Assembly (NCBI GenBank): GCA_029817715.1
Contig: JARUPY010000087.1
Span: 4,092,001-4,156,000 of the forward strand
Direction of reading: 5' to 3'
Length of the DNA: 64,000 nt
From: Melastoma dodecandrum
Taxonomy: Eukaryota > Streptophyta > Magnoliopsida > Myrtales > Melastomataceae
The notes beneath the pieces are model-generated. The model saw nothing but the letters and a program-made list of their open reading frames with translations. It did no database searches and was not told where the DNA came from. Positions within the stretch are counted from its first letter, which is position 1; every line of letters begins with the position of its first letter. The translations under genes and the position numbers were made by a program. Shown one piece after another: positions 50,442 through 62,937 of the stretch.

Positions 50442-53117
50442 TCATGTCGCCAGCCCTGCCTTTTTGCAGATGGGACACAAATTCTTGTACGTAAGCCATT
50501 GCTTGATGCAGCCTGTATGGAACTCGTGACCACAATCCAGTGTTCCGATATCCTCACCGCTAACATATTCTTCCTGAACAGATAATATCAACCCACAATG
50601 CGGATTAGGACAACACCTTGCGAATGAAAGTGTGGTGAGCGGGAAGGAAAGATCTCTGTGAAAGACTAGCGCTCATCTCCTACCTGACAAATGCAGCACG
50701 GTTCGACTTCTCCTTCCCTGTCAGCTAGATTAACAACCTTATGCTGCTTTAACTGACTCAGAATGGTTTCCTCGTTCAATCCTGTGCTTACGCTTCCAAT
50801 GCGCTCCTCTAACGCTAATAACTCCTGCAATGGCACCATTTGTGAGTACTCCAGTTTCTAACTATGCCGATGCTCACTTCATCAAGGAATCATCTACCTC
50901 ATAAGACATGTTGTCGACGTCGAGACGCAAATCCCTGTGTCGGTCATGAAGGTTGGCAACTCTAAGCAGCGCTGACTCATGAAGAAGCATAATGTCCTGA
51001 AAATCAGAACAATTGCAATCAGCAGAAAACAATCTTATTCCATTCCAAGAGCAAAGCCCGTCCTATAAGCATTTTCTTCCTAAAAGATGTAAATGTCTGG
51101 AATTCCGACCACTTTGGAATTCACCAAAGTCAAATAAATTGAGACAAAACTTCAATCAATATATAAGATATGACACCACTGTCAGAAAATAGAGTCCTCC
51201 AAATTAATTACAAGTAAAACCAAAATGCAAAATGTAATTTAGCCACAACAACTGTCAGAAACCTGTAACCTCCAGAAAGATAAAAGCCTAACCTCGAAGC
51301 GTAAAGCTTGTCCTCTACGCATGCTTTCCATAACATTCTGTAGCTGTTCAAAGGACGACAGCATTAGAAGGCAAGTTAGGGCATTATTCTGGAGCAGAAG
51401 CAAGTTCAGAATAATTCCCTAAATGGAGTGCAGAAAAGTCACGAAAGAAATTTGGCAGTCAAGAATAAATAAGATGTCTGAAAATAAAAGCATTAATCTA
51501 GTCAATGAATAACTTGACTAAAACAGAACATACCTCGGCAAGCCTCCTCCTCCTCCTATCATCCCTCAAAGGTGTCACATGTCTTAAGTAAGGGCCACCA
51601 GCCATGCTGTCTACTTGCCTTTCCATCAAATGACTGGACCGGGAGGCTGACCGACGGCGACCTCGGTTGACAAGCCCAGTCAAAAGTGTGGTATCTTGAG
51701 CAGGTATAGGACCACCATGACCATGTGATGCCAGGCTGCTCTCGCTACCTGTTGCGAGACCAGGAGAAGCCATCAAAGCCTGACGTGCATATTCGGCCAA
51801 TAATCCTCTGCTGTTGATTTGTAGATATTGAGCATGGTGAACAGGATCGAGAGGAACCACGTTAGGATTCGAGGGTTGAGAGATAGGCAGCGGGGATGGA
51901 ATCAACTGACTTCCTGAGGAGTAAACAGCATTTCCTGGAAGAGCACCACTACCATCAGCTGTACCTCTTCTAACCCCAGAGTTTTGGACTGGAGGTCCCG
52001 ATCCGTTCCCCATTGCAAGTACGGGATATCCAAGATCGATTCTCGTGCTTCTGCCTGAGGTAACTGGGTTATGTGCATGACTACCAACATTACCAGAAAC
52101 CGAAGCTGAGGAATACCTAGCATATACAGAAGCAGGAGCATTGAACACAACTGTCGGCCTATGAGCTGCAACAACACCACTTGATACCAATAATGAATGT
52201 GGGTCCACTGCATGATTCACAGTCGAAAAACCTGATGGTTGTGATGTGGATGGAATGCTATTTTGAAGAGCAAGAGCACTAGAGAATGACATGGGTTGGG
52301 AAGAAAACATCCTTAATCGTAAATTTCTATCCAAGTCTTCCACCCTTCCTTGGACATTGTGATTAGGAAGGTGGCCAGACCCAGTAACTGGCACTTGAAT
52401 TCCAGGTGTTTGTTGTTGCCTTGGTTCCGGCTCTTGTGGCAATGATCCTCCATTGACCGAGAAAAAAGCAGGAATGGCATGTGATTCGTCACATAACATG
52501 TTTTGGTGAAAATGAGACTCTGGATTTGTAGACGATTGCCCACTATGCCCCTCAAGACACTTTCTCTTGCAAGGCACACATCTGACCCTCATAGCACTTG
52601 ATCCAACTCGTGCACTGTTAATTTCCTCCTGCATAACGCTGATATTCCCACCGACATCGGCCACTTGATCCATTGGGCAAACATTTGGAGATTTATCGCT
52701 ATTGTGGCGTCCATTCAAATTTAAACTTGGAGGATTCCGTCTCTGAATCTGCATATGACTAGCACTAGTGCCGTCAGGGGTAAAATCCCCTGTAATTGCA
52801 GGTTCAGCTCGGCTCTCAGGATGTGGAGCTAAGCCAGATGAAGAGGGCAGTCCACCCCCAAGTTTCCACTCAGGCATACTGTTACCAGGGCACGAACTGC
52901 TGGAACCACTGCATTCTATTGGACTGCTAACTGGCCAATTTGGCCGCAAACTGTCTGTCGGCGGCGGAAGCATAAGACTATGGAAATGGCTCTCCGATTG
53001 GCTCCGCAGGTCAGTCCAACAAAGCTGATGGCTCATCTCTGCGCCGCCAGAAGAGGACGCACGATCAATATCGAGAGTTTCGGGCAATGAACCCATAGTA
53101 CCTCTCTGCCCTTGCAT
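50442..53117 (-). CDS. RING-H2 E3 ubiquitin ligase, MBR2-like
   Basis: Nuclear E3 ligase family that, in Arabidopsis, ubiquitinates Mediator subunit MED25/PFT1 to promote flowering (known for MBR1/MBR2; inferred here). Exons: 51534-53117, 51293-51343, 50898-50996, 50684-50824, 50442-50573 (668 aa), all phase 0. The large first exon begins MQGQRGTMGSLPETLDI and is low-complexity, Ser/Pro/Asn-rich. Later exons give LHDRHRDLRLDVDNMSYEEL, LALEERIGSVSTGLNEETI, and the RING CCICQEEYVSGEDIGTLDCG, HEFHTGCIKQWL, CPICKKAGLAT. The C3H2C3 ligands are all present. The non-coding leader probably extends beyond 53.1 kb. Confidence 0.9.
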
Positions 53118-55042
53118 TCCAATGAAAGGCCACAGTCAGTCGGATATACTTCTGCTTCGCACAATCCGACCACTTCCAAATCTGAGAACGACCAACACAG
53201 CAAACAAAAACCACAAATGAAGATACAATAAGCTAAGCATCAAGTCAACTAGACATACAAAGGAAAAGGGACATAACAAAGAATAACTACTCGAACAAGC
53301 TTTCATTCACCAGCTTATGTTTGGTTCGGTACTTAAAGATTAAAACCTACGGGTTCCAGCAATACAACCTTTTGGGGCGAACCCGGTTGAGAAATCCTCA
53401 TAACAAATCCCGACGGAAACCAAGCCATGGTTCCGATCAATCCGGGCTAACCTTAACCACAGACACACGATTCCGACTCCAAGCATACAACAACCCCCCC
53501 CGAAACCCCAAATCCACCAACCAGCTTCACCACAAAAACATAAACTTTGACCTTTGACCACACCGAGGAACTCAAGGGAAAATGCATAACCCAGAACACA
53601 GAGCCCCCTCCCCAAAACAAAAGAGGCGAGATAGCGTTAAAAACCCATCAAGGGAAATCGATCACACGCTCACAAGAGAAACAAAACGCATGCAAATCAG
53701 CTAGAAAAACTCCAGCTTCTTCCCAGGAAAAGCCTGAAATCGCCGGCTGCAACGAGAACAAACAGAGGGACGAGGATTCATCCCGGAGAGGCTTTACCAG
53801 GGATTTTACTCAGCTGCCTCCGATGGGGGGGGGGGGGGCGAAGGAAAGAAATGACCCGGAAGAGGAAAAGAAGAACAAAGATGGGGTCACGTCAAATTGC
53901 CTCCTCCTCCCGCTGATGCCCACAAAGAAAGAAAAGGGGGTGTTGTTTAAGCAGAGAATCCAAAGGAGATAAAAGAGACATCTTTGGAGGGGACAATCTG
54001 AACAGACAAAGCAAGAAAAACCCACCCCGAGAAACTTCTTCCCCTAAATTGATCAGCCAATTCTGTAATAATAATAATGATAACTTTTTTCGGGTGAGCC
54101 GAATTTGGTCGGAACCAAAGGATTTTGACTACTACTATATAAGGAGGAAACACCAGAGACAATGTCAATAATTTGAACAAGGGATGCATAAAATAATAAA
54201 AGACTCATATATCTATAATATATCTTAAGGTCATTAATTAGATCACCGGCACATACACCCCATGATGATGTTTCTGATTGATTTGTTTTAAATACGAATG
54301 TCCATAAAGTCATTTTGATTTATTTTCCTTGATTTTTCTTTTAAATAAGGATAAGAAATCGACTCATATTGTGTCTTTAATTGTTATATCGGCACATGTA
54401 TGTAGACGGTGTGTTATTAATTTTAAAAAAAAAGTGATGGGAGTAGTATAATATGAATTTAGGATAATACATGGGGGTTGTATACATACAGTTAATTATC
54501 CGAAATACTAACAAATGGGTGAAAGGTAAAACGGCAACGAGGGGGTAATAATGAAATTTGATTTGGCTTCGGGACATTTGAATCGTTCAAATTTGCCGGG
54601 TGATGAAAGGACTGACCTCACTTTGTGTCGTTACCACGCGATCAATGGCTTATCGCATAAAGTGATAATGGGAAGAAGCCAAAAGGCGAGGATTGCACCA
54701 ATCTGTCGTTAGTTTTAAAGAAGAAATAGGTTATAATGTTTATGTTTCTTAATTTTAAATAATTTAAGTGTCCCAGAATAGTTTCAAACGGTGTTTCATT
54801 CTGTGTAAAATCAATTTTACTATTTCAAATGAGGATCCAACGACACATTTAGATAAATTCTGAAACACGGAAAATCTAAATTAATCCGTCTAAAGGCCAA
54901 CCTCCTCCTCGTGCGACATTTTCCCGCGGCCACGGGGGCCGACACTTCCGCGTGGGAAACCGGGGGGACACCTACATCGGGCACACGCAGCTTACCCTTG
55001 TAATGAAATCCAAAAAACCGAGTTCTGGTCACACACACTTAC
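53118..55042. other. Leader/promoter region of the RING gene and intergenic DNA
   Basis: A GC-richer part (53.3-54.0 kb), including a run of G residues at 53,826-53,837, could hold the untranslated first exon of the MBR2-like gene. The remainder is AT-rich without recognisable genes. Confidence 0.45.
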
Positions 55043-55594
55043 GATCAATAATAATAATCAATGAATTTTTCGAACAAACGGCCGAATTGGGGACCATTGA
55101 AAATAATATTGCTCTAGTCGGACAAGAAGAAGACTATTCCTATGCCTAAATATCATCACGTGGACCGTCTCCCCGCCCCCAAACAAAAGGTAAAAGAAAA
55201 AAAAATATGTCGGGGGCGGATAATCCAAAATCATCGCGATGATTAAATTATAGTTCGTTCCCATTTCTAAAGTCCACACGTCCAAATAAGAGTGCGCCGG
55301 GGATATCACACACACGTGATGGATGTATTTGAATGGTCATAGTTGGCTCATTTGACCCTTCACCCCTCCACCCCTTGGGATTGAATCCCAAAGTTAGGTC
55401 ACCATAGAGTTAACACATTTAGGAAGGGGGGGATAGCCAATTGGATACGCAATCATTTGTTAAATGATACGACAACGGACAGCAGCAGACCTCCCCACCA
55501 CCACCACACCAACACGCAAGGAAATTCATCTACTAACTATTCCGATAGGGATTGATTGATTGCCGCGAATATTGGCATACCAGACCCAATGTGT
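55043..55594. repeat. Direct repeat A, copy 1 (copy of the CYP79 upstream region)
   Basis: Matches 58,590-59,089 in the same orientation from AATCAATGAATTTTTnGAAC to ATTGGCATACCAGACCCAAT. It contains about 50 bp (around 55,206-55,256) absent from the other copy. Confidence 0.85.
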
Positions 55595-55807
55595 TAGCCC
55601 GGCCCCGATCAAGTGCCATATCCCAAAACCGAGAACCGCTATTCTGCGCTATGATTTAGTCATTCCAGGAAATTCTCCTGTATCGAACAAACACAGAGAC
55701 AGACACGCGCACTTGAGAGAAATTGTTGCCAGTCCACTCAATAAAAGTTACTGATTCGATCGATTATATAATGTTAGTACCTTAGATAAATATTCGCAAC
55801 ATTTTGG

Positions 55808-55985
55808 TACTATATTTCATGGATGTAGGCTATTGACGTTTCTTATGGGCAAACGTCATGTGACTTGGTTAACGATTTACCATGTATAAAAATGTATTTT
55901 TGTATATTTTAAAATATGTATCAAAATAAAAACTTAAATTATAACTAATTGCTTTTATAACTTAAAATTTATGATATAATGTTGT
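55808..55985. repeat. Direct repeat B, copy 1 (178 bp)
   Basis: Near-identical to 62,760-62,937 from TACTATAnTTCATGG to GATATAATGTTGT. It contains an internal stem TGACGTTT/AAACGTCA. Confidence 0.85.
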
Positions 55986-56316
55986 AATAATATATTTCGA
56001 CTAATTAACTTGTCACAATTTTTTTTGATTATTTTAGCGTTTATTTATTTTTAAAAATTTTATTTGGAAATATTTTATTTAATTTTTTTTAAAGTATAAA
56101 ATGGTAGGATTTACTTGAAAGAGATATTCAGAGATGCATTTACCTTCGGAGCTTGAGAAAATTCCCAAGCACATACGCTGCATTAGATTACTTTAACGCA
56201 AAGGAAGAGTTCCGTGTCCCTCAATCTCAGTACCCGAACATTAGGTTTTGAATTCGCGACGACGCCAATACTAACAACATCGACTTGAGCAAGTCTAACC
56301 AATTTGGAAAAAAGTA

Positions 56317-56700
56317 GTGGAAACGATCGATCCGCTTTCTTCAGCGTCTGGCATCCTGGAAGGCCACCGGTGTGTTCCTCAAGCTTCTGTTAATAACGGC
56401 TCACTCAACCACGAACTAGCACCAACAAAACCGGACGATGCCGTCATTTTGTTCTCAATCAGGCTAATGAGGAAACACGCCCGAGGCTCCCTACCGAAGC
56501 GAACCGAAGTATTATATAATAGGCCGGGGTACTGGAGAAATGTTCTGATCCGACGAGGATCCCTCCGTCATGGTCGAACATGTGGGCCAACCGAGATTGC
56601 AATCACTAGTCCAGAATGTTTAAAACATTATCATGAATGTGCTGGAACTGCATTGTGTTTCACTAACATCTGTTATCTTCTTATTACTGATGTTGAGTAA
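56317..56700 (+). CDS. Hypothetical small open frame, unrecognised
   Basis: A 127-codon frame starting ATG at 56,317 and ending at 56,700, just downstream of the CYP79 stop on the opposite strand. The product has no signal peptide, membrane segment or known motif. It is probably fortuitous; listed because it is uninterrupted in an otherwise gene-free stretch. Confidence 0.15.
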   Translation: METIDPLSSASGILEGHRCVPQASVNNGSLNHELAPTKPDDAVILFSIRLMRKHARGSLPKRTEVLYNRPGYWRNVLIRRGSLRHGRTCGPTEIAITSPECLKHYHECAGTALCFTNICYLLITDVE

Positions 56701-56738
56701 AAGGAAGGAGCTAAGTCTGTGATGAACCAATCCAAGAA

Positions 56739-58570
56739 CTATGGGTAGACATGTGGCGGCAGACGGGGCCTACCTCGAATGGTTAATGGGTTCTTGAGGG
56801 AAAGGTGGTGGTCCGACTCCGAGAGATCAATCTCGGAATCCTGCGGCGAATTCTCCCATGAAAACCCTTGGACGAGCCTTGCGAGCAGTATCACGGTCAT
56901 TAGGGTACCCAGATAAGCCCCAGGGCAACCTCTACGACCGGTGCTGAATGAAAGAAAGCGAAGTTCCGGCTCGGCAAGGGTCAATTCAGCACATCCATCG
57001 CCAAGGTGACGCTCAGGGTTGAACTTCAGCGGCTCATCCCAAACTTTGGGGTTCCGACCGAGGCCGATCCGACTAACCAGCACTTGACTTCCTTTAGGGA
57101 TAAAGTAGCCGGCGATGGTTGTGTCAGACATGGCTACGTGCGGCACATTGAAGGCAGCAACAGGGTGCAGCCGTAGGGATTCCCTGAGACAGGCCTTTAT
57201 GTAGTTAAGGCGAGGGATGTCAGATTCTTGGACAAGCCTGTTCTTACCGACAACATGGTCCACTTCTTCCACCGCCTTTCGGAGAATTTCGGGCTGATTT
57301 ACCATTTCGGCCATCGCCCATTCCGTTGCGTTCCAAGTATTGTCTACCCCACCCATCATGATCTCCTGATATCATCATGCACACATATTGATTAGTTCGT
57401 CCTCTGCATGCAAATGGGAGATCAGGCCACGACAGGAGGAACATAGAAGAGTTGATTTCTTACAGTAATTTGAGCTTTAATCTCATCCCCATTAAGCAAC
57501 GGCAGGCCTTTTGAGTCCTTGAGATTTATAAAAATATCGAGCAGATCTCGCGGCTCTTTCTCGTCGCCCTTGCCTGATTGTCTACATTCACGAATTCTTT
57601 GGTCGATGACTGGGTCCTGGTACTTCTTTATGGTCTTAGATGCCTCCTTCACGATCTTCTCATGACCATCCAAGTCGAGGCCCTCCAGGTATGGGAAGTA
57701 GTCGGAAACGCAGTAGGCAAAGACGTGAGCGAGTCCGGTGAAGAGCGCGTGGATGTGCTCTTCTTCCTCAATCCCTGGTCCGCCATCAGGTGTGCCCTTT
57801 CCAAAGTTTCTCTTACCAAACGTCATCCTCCTCATCACGTTCCCGCCATAATGCCTTGTCAAGTCCCGTATATTAATGTCGCGAGAGGCTGCACATTGCG
57901 CTAACACGTACCGGACCAAGTTATCAGCCTCCTCGATCCTTTTGTCCTGAAGCCATGCAAGCCTCGCCGGACTGATTATCTCGGATATCACCACGCGCCT
58001 CATTTTCTTCCATTGGTCTCCATAGGGAGCTAGCGTCGCCGACATGTACCCGCTACTGAATGTTCGAGCGGCCATCGACTGCTGTCTTGAGGCAAACACC
58101 GCGTCCTGCTTCTTAAGGAACTCCTTAGCTATTGTCGGGCAACTCACTGTAATCACGTGAATGCTCTCGATACGGATGCACGCGATCTCAGTCTCCATTT
58201 CCTTCATGATACGGTGCACCCACCGGAATACCGGTTTGTTCTTGAGCATCTCGGGAAGGCAACCTACGATGGGCCATGGCTTCGGCCCAGGGGGTAGCTG
58301 GCCGAATCTCCCGGAAATCCCGCGAGAATAATTCCATTCGGATATCAAGACCGCGAACATCACCACGAAGGACAATAACGCAAGAGCATTAAATGTGATC
58401 AGGGGCATCGCGACAAGCGGGACGATGGCCATGACGACCGCTAGAGAAGTCACGCGAAGGCTTACTGGTACAGAAGCCCCAATACTCGCAATCTTCGCAA
58501 CAAGCGCGCGGATAGAGATCGGCATGCTAAGGAGAGAAGGCAAGCAGGACAATGAGCCTTGACTGTCCAT
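56739..58570 (-). CDS. Cytochrome P450 CYP79 (amino-acid N-monooxygenase)
   Basis: CYP79 enzymes in the ER membrane convert an amino acid to its aldoxime, first step to cyanogenic glucosides, nitriles and volatile oximes. Two exons: 57464-58570 and 56739-57365 (577 aa), phase 0 junction. Features: a long N terminus with membrane segment near residue 60, the hinge [17 protein letters not shown], the I-helix [17 protein letters not shown] with the CYP79-typical aspartate-asparagine, and K-helix ESLR. The signature FNPERH (histidine where other P450s have PERF) and heme loop [14 protein letters not shown] follow. These two are diagnostic. Substrate (Phe, Tyr, Val/Ile, Trp) cannot be read off. 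A later start at MPISIRAL would shorten the tail to usual family length. Confidence 0.92.
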
Positions 58571-58589
58571 GGAATGGGTGGGATCATCA

Positions 58590-59089
58590 ATGATAAATAA
58601 TAATCAATGAATTTTTGGAACAAACGGCCGAATTGGGGACCATTGAAAATAATATTACTCTAGTAGGACAAGAAGAAGACTATTCCTATGCCTAATTATC
58701 ATCACGTGGACCGTCTCCCCGCCACCAAACAAGAGGTAAAAGAAAAAATAATAACATTCCCATTTCTAAAGTCCACACGTCCAAATAAGAGTGCGTCGGG
58801 GATATCACACACACGTGATGTATTTGAATGGTCATAGTTGGCTCATTTGACCCTTCACCCCTCCACCCCTTGGGATTGAATCTCAAAATTAGGTCACCAT
58901 AGAATTAACACATTTAGGAGTGGGGGGGGATAGCCAATTGGATACGCAATCATTTGTTAAATGATACGACAACGCACGGGCAGACCTCCCCACCACCACC
59001 ACACCAACACGCAAGGAAATTCATCTACTAACTATTCCGATAGGGATTGATTGATTGCCGGGAATATTGGCATACCAGACCCAATGTGT
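58590..59089. repeat. Direct repeat A, copy 2 (CYP79 promoter/leader region)
   Basis: Begins about 20 bp upstream of the CYP79 start and matches 55,043-55,594. Anything controlling the CYP79 gene from its proximal upstream region is therefore also present downstream of it. Confidence 0.85.
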
Positions 59090-60650
59090 CGCCTTTGATA
59101 CTAGTTATGAGTCTTATGATTTTGTTTTCAATAAAGATTCATTAACTAAATTATTTGAACAGTAAATAATGTTTCTTCACGCACGAGCTATATTTATGAA
59201 AATATCATATAAAAGTAAAAATTTTGTTAATTAAATTAGGTAAATTATTAATATAAGTTAAATAAGTTAATCCGTCTTTTACATCACATAGTTGTTCCAA
59301 TGTTTTCCTTTTTAGAACATGATTTCATTTTTTTTTATCTCACCTATCGGGAGGTATAATTACATCAATATTTTCAATTAGAAGAGATATCAAGAAATTC
59401 CATTGACTCTATCAATAATCGAGTAGTAAGGATGTTCTTCCTGATTCTTACTAAGGGAATTTTTTCCTTATCGATTCTTACTTATTGGATAAAAAAAACA
59501 ATTATTGAACGAGGTATTCAATTTAGAGACGAAAAGAAAAGAAACATTTACTGGTTAACCTCACTTTTAGGGAATGAATTTTTCTTATGGATGAAAAAAA
59601 AATGGATTCCCATCTCCTACTGATTTGTAAGGGTATTTGCTTTTTAGTCAATCAATATTAATTTACAGTTTGTAGTAGAAAATGTTAAAGATTAATCAAC
59701 AAATCAAGAAATTTTAAGATAGTAACTACTACAGGTATACAATTTTGCTTTAACTTGCAAAAGAAGACATGAAATATGATTTCATTCGTCTAGGAAGATT
59801 ATGATGAAGAATTTAAAAAGAAGCAACACGTCTTCTTAGTTAAATATTTAGGGAGGTGAAAGAAATTAGAGCACATTCGGTGTATGCTCATTCAAATAAA
59901 AAATATAATTAACAACAATGATCGAATGCACTTTTTTTATATACGAAAAGTATAATATTCGACTTAATTTGATACAGCAAAAATCACTTGGAAAAAAGGG
60001 AAAGCTATCATCCAAAATGTTTGTCTGGTGGACGCTTTAAAGTGTATATATACTTCTTCTAAAATTGACATTTTATTAGATGCAAATTATTTATATCTTC
60101 CTTCCTCTTGATATAGGGCAACAAAAAAAACTTAATATCCCTAGAAAAAAAAATGAAAACTTTGAAGGATGAATTATAAGAAGTTGCACATAAAAACGAA
60201 ATTATTCTTAATTTTGTAAGAAGTTGAAAATGCAAAGAACATCATTTTTATTATAATAAGATGGAAATAACGAGGAAAATAACGATATGAATGATTAGAT
60301 AGAGTGATACGATATAATATGAATGTGGTTGAGCTTAGAATTTATCTTTATAAAAACATTTCTCTCCTCTTTATGAGGGTGCTTGGTTTAGGAAACAGAG
60401 GAAGAGAAGGAAGGACTATTCGACATCTTATTCCCGAAACCAAACATCTCATTAATTCCTTCCTTTCGTTTCTTTTGTCGTCGGAAACTTGTTGTCACGT
60501 CCTCCCTCTTCATGTAATAACCTTAATTATGTGCGACTTAGTTTTAAGAAAAATCACTAAACAAACGGACACTAACTTAAACCGAATGATTGTATTTATT
60601 TATTATTTATGTATAAGTTTTTTATTTTTAATTTTAAATGTAACTGATTA
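59090..60650. other. AT-rich spacer with a possible plastid-derived scrap
   Basis: Very AT-rich. The frame 59,432-59,623 (ILTYWIKKTIIERGIQF, SLLGNEFFLWMKKKW) has the Lys/Ile/Phe-rich composition of plastid ycf1 (TIC214) and may be a nuclear plastid insertion; this is a guess. No other gene recognised. Confidence 0.3.
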
Positions 60651-60658
60651 GTCAAACG

Positions 60659-62041
60659 TCAAACGGTGACCGCCGCCATGAACTCCGCGTCGTTTTCGAG
60701 GGCCGCCATTGTCGCTGCCGGAAGGCAGATCTCCAGGTCAATGCTCCCTCCGCCCTCCCTCCCCGGGTATGCTGTCACCTTGCCGTCGAACTTGTTGGCG
60801 TATCCGCTCCTCGCCGCCAGGGCCTTCCCCATCCCGAACTCGTTCCCGTACTTGTTGAACCTCGGCGAGCTTCCGAACATCACGCTGAACGGGTCGAACA
60901 TCTCGCCGAGTTTGTAGATAACAGGATTCTTGAACCAGTTCTCGTTCCACGTAATCAATCCCTCGCTTGTGTGGTTCACCACCGCCAGGTGCAGCTTCCA
61001 CGCTGCCCACCCGAGATCGTTGCCGAGCAGCTCCCCAACTGTGGCCGAGGCCCTCACTGTGGAGAGCGCGTTCCCAAAGTAGACTGGGGATAGCGGGGGC
61101 TCAAGCCTGTGACGGTTGTTCGCGGAGAGTCTGCATCCAGTGGCCTGCTGCTCCGGAAACTTTCTGGCACGGGTCATGGACCTCCACCCGAGTGCGCACA
61201 GAGACTGGAATGAGGAGATCTTGCTCGTTTCGGCTTCCCGGTTTGCTCTTGCCTTGAGAGCTGCCAAGCTCTCAGCCGAGAAATGGAAAATCCTCTCCTG
61301 GAGGACAGGTGCTTCGAACCGGTCGACGAACTCCCCTGCGTCCCTGAAGGGCAGATTTATGGGACCTTTCATGTTTCCGGGGAACCAGCGCTCGAGAACA
61401 GGCGGACAAGAGATCTCATTGAAATCTGTCTTTCCGCCAGTGAATGCTTGGAAGATCTCGGAGAACGAGTTGAAAAAATGCCAATAGGATGTCCCGTCAA
61501 CCACACAATGGTTCATCGAGCACCCAATGAACACTCCATCTTCTAGCTCAGTTACCTGAACCGTGAGCAGCGACCGTGTGTGGCCATCGTGGTTGATGGC
61601 CTTGTGGTGGTCGAAGAGCGACTGCACGACAACAGGGACGTACGTTGGGGAGAGGATGTCGGACACGGTCATGTCCAGGGTAGCATAAACGAGCCTCGCA
61701 CCAGGGCTGTCCTTGCAACTAATGCAAACAGTGTAGAAGTGGTCGTCCCCATCCTCGCTCTGGAGAGTGGCGAGGCGGCCGGCCAGCGGATAAAAGTGAA
61801 CCAGGGTGAGGGAGAGAGAATGCCTGAGGTTGTCAAGGAGGGAGGGCATGAAGGTTTCGGGGTTGGCGACCTCCGCCGGCTTAGCAAAGAGGAGTCCACA
61901 TTGGACGTAATTGGCATTGAGCATGGCCATGTCCCATGGTGGCAAGTGAATCGGGAGGTCGGATCCGGGGAAGATGCGATTCGGCCTCACGAACCAGTCG
62001 GACACGATCTTGACGGACGACGACGAAGTTGACACGGCCAT
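60659..62041 (-). CDS. BAHD (HXXXD-type) acyltransferase, At3g50280-like
   Basis: Cytosolic acyl-CoA-dependent transferase of specialised metabolism. Single exon, 460 aa, normal length. N-terminal VKIVSDWFVRPN and IHLPPWDMAMLNANYVQCGL, and FYPLAGRLATL, are typical. The catalytic motif is MNHCVVDGTSYWHFFN (HCVVD). The DFGWG structural motif appears as NEFGMGKA, a variant of this clade. AYPGREGGGSIDLEICLP closes the fold. Acyl donor and acceptor cannot be predicted. It lies about 2.1 kb from the CYP79 gene, same strand. Confidence 0.9.
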   Translation of the reverse strand: MAVSTSSSSVKIVSDWFVRPNRIFPGSDLPIHLPPWDMAMLNANYVQCGLLFAKPAEVANPETFMPSLLDNLRHSLSLTLVHFYPLAGRLATLQSEDGDDHFYTVCISCKDSPGARLVYATLDMTVSDILSPTYVPVVVQSLFDHHKAINHDGHTRSLLTVQVTELEDGVFIGCSMNHCVVDGTSYWHFFNSFSEIFQAFTGGKTDFNEISCPPVLERWFPGNMKGPINLPFRDAGEFVDRFEAPVLQERIFHFSAESLAALKARANREAETSKISSFQSLCALGWRSMTRARKFPEQQATGCRLSANNRHRLEPPLSPVYFGNALSTVRASATVGELLGNDLGWAAWKLHLAVVNHTSEGLITWNENWFKNPVIYKLGEMFDPFSVMFGSSPRFNKYGNEFGMGKALAARSGYANKFDGKVTAYPGREGGGSIDLEICLPAATMAALENDAEFMAAVTV

Positions 62042-62759
62042 CTCCTCGTCCGGAACGCTTCCCAGCGGGGGGTGCTGCTCCCTTTTGGAATTATTTTCCG
62101 AGTTTATATCGTCAGATCCTGTCTGAAATATAGAAGGTGGCCTTTTTTTAGTGTCCGAGGGTTAATTTTTGAAATAAAACTTTTATATAAAAAATTATAT
62201 ATTTTTTTATAAAATCCCAAGAATTTCACCTTGCTAATATATTTCGGGATCGACTTTTAAATGTCGTTTACCTCATTGCCTCGGCATGTTTACTTTTTTT
62301 TTGTGTGTGTTTTTATATAAGAAAAAAAAAGTGAAAGAGGGTTGGTAGGTGTGAATGGTTTAAAAAAATAATTAATTAGTAGATATCAGTACAACGGACC
62401 AAAAATGGAAAAACTGGTGGGTGAAAAACCACGTGGAAAGCCAATTAATTAGGATAGATCGGTTAAATGCAATGCATGCAAAGGCGCACATACTTCTTAC
62501 ACTTTATAGTTTAAAAAAAGGGGGAAGAATTTTGGTAAGTGCGAACCCGGTTGAAATGTAATTAATTAGAAAATACAAGGTATGTTTGGTAGATGGTTTA
62601 CATATTGATACTAAATGAAAATTTGGGAAAATCTACAAATTATTTAGAAAAATATTCACATCTTCCCCTTAATAATATAAGGAATGATGTTAATTGTTAA
62701 ATATATCTTAAATTATGTCGATTTTTTTTCAATGCATTTCTACCTTTGAAACGCCTCAC

Positions 62760-62937
62760 TACTATACTTCATGGACGTAGGCTATTGACGTTTCTTATCG
62801 GCAAACGTCATATGACTTGGTTAACGATTTACAATGTATAAAAATGTATTTTTGTATATTTTAAAATATGTATCAAAATGAAAACTTAAATTATAACTAA
62901 TTGCATTTATAACTTAAAATTTACGATATAATGTTGT
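62760..62937. repeat. Direct repeat B, copy 2
   Basis: Partner of 55,808-55,985. The two copies stop matching precisely after GATATAATGTTGT, where an LTR-like TGTAGACATT begins. Confidence 0.85.

Noticed and set aside
60738..62032. Several antisense frames across the BAHD gene
   Set aside because: High-GC intronless coding sequence produces long antisense frames; the minus frame carries the HCVVD motif and full-length fold.
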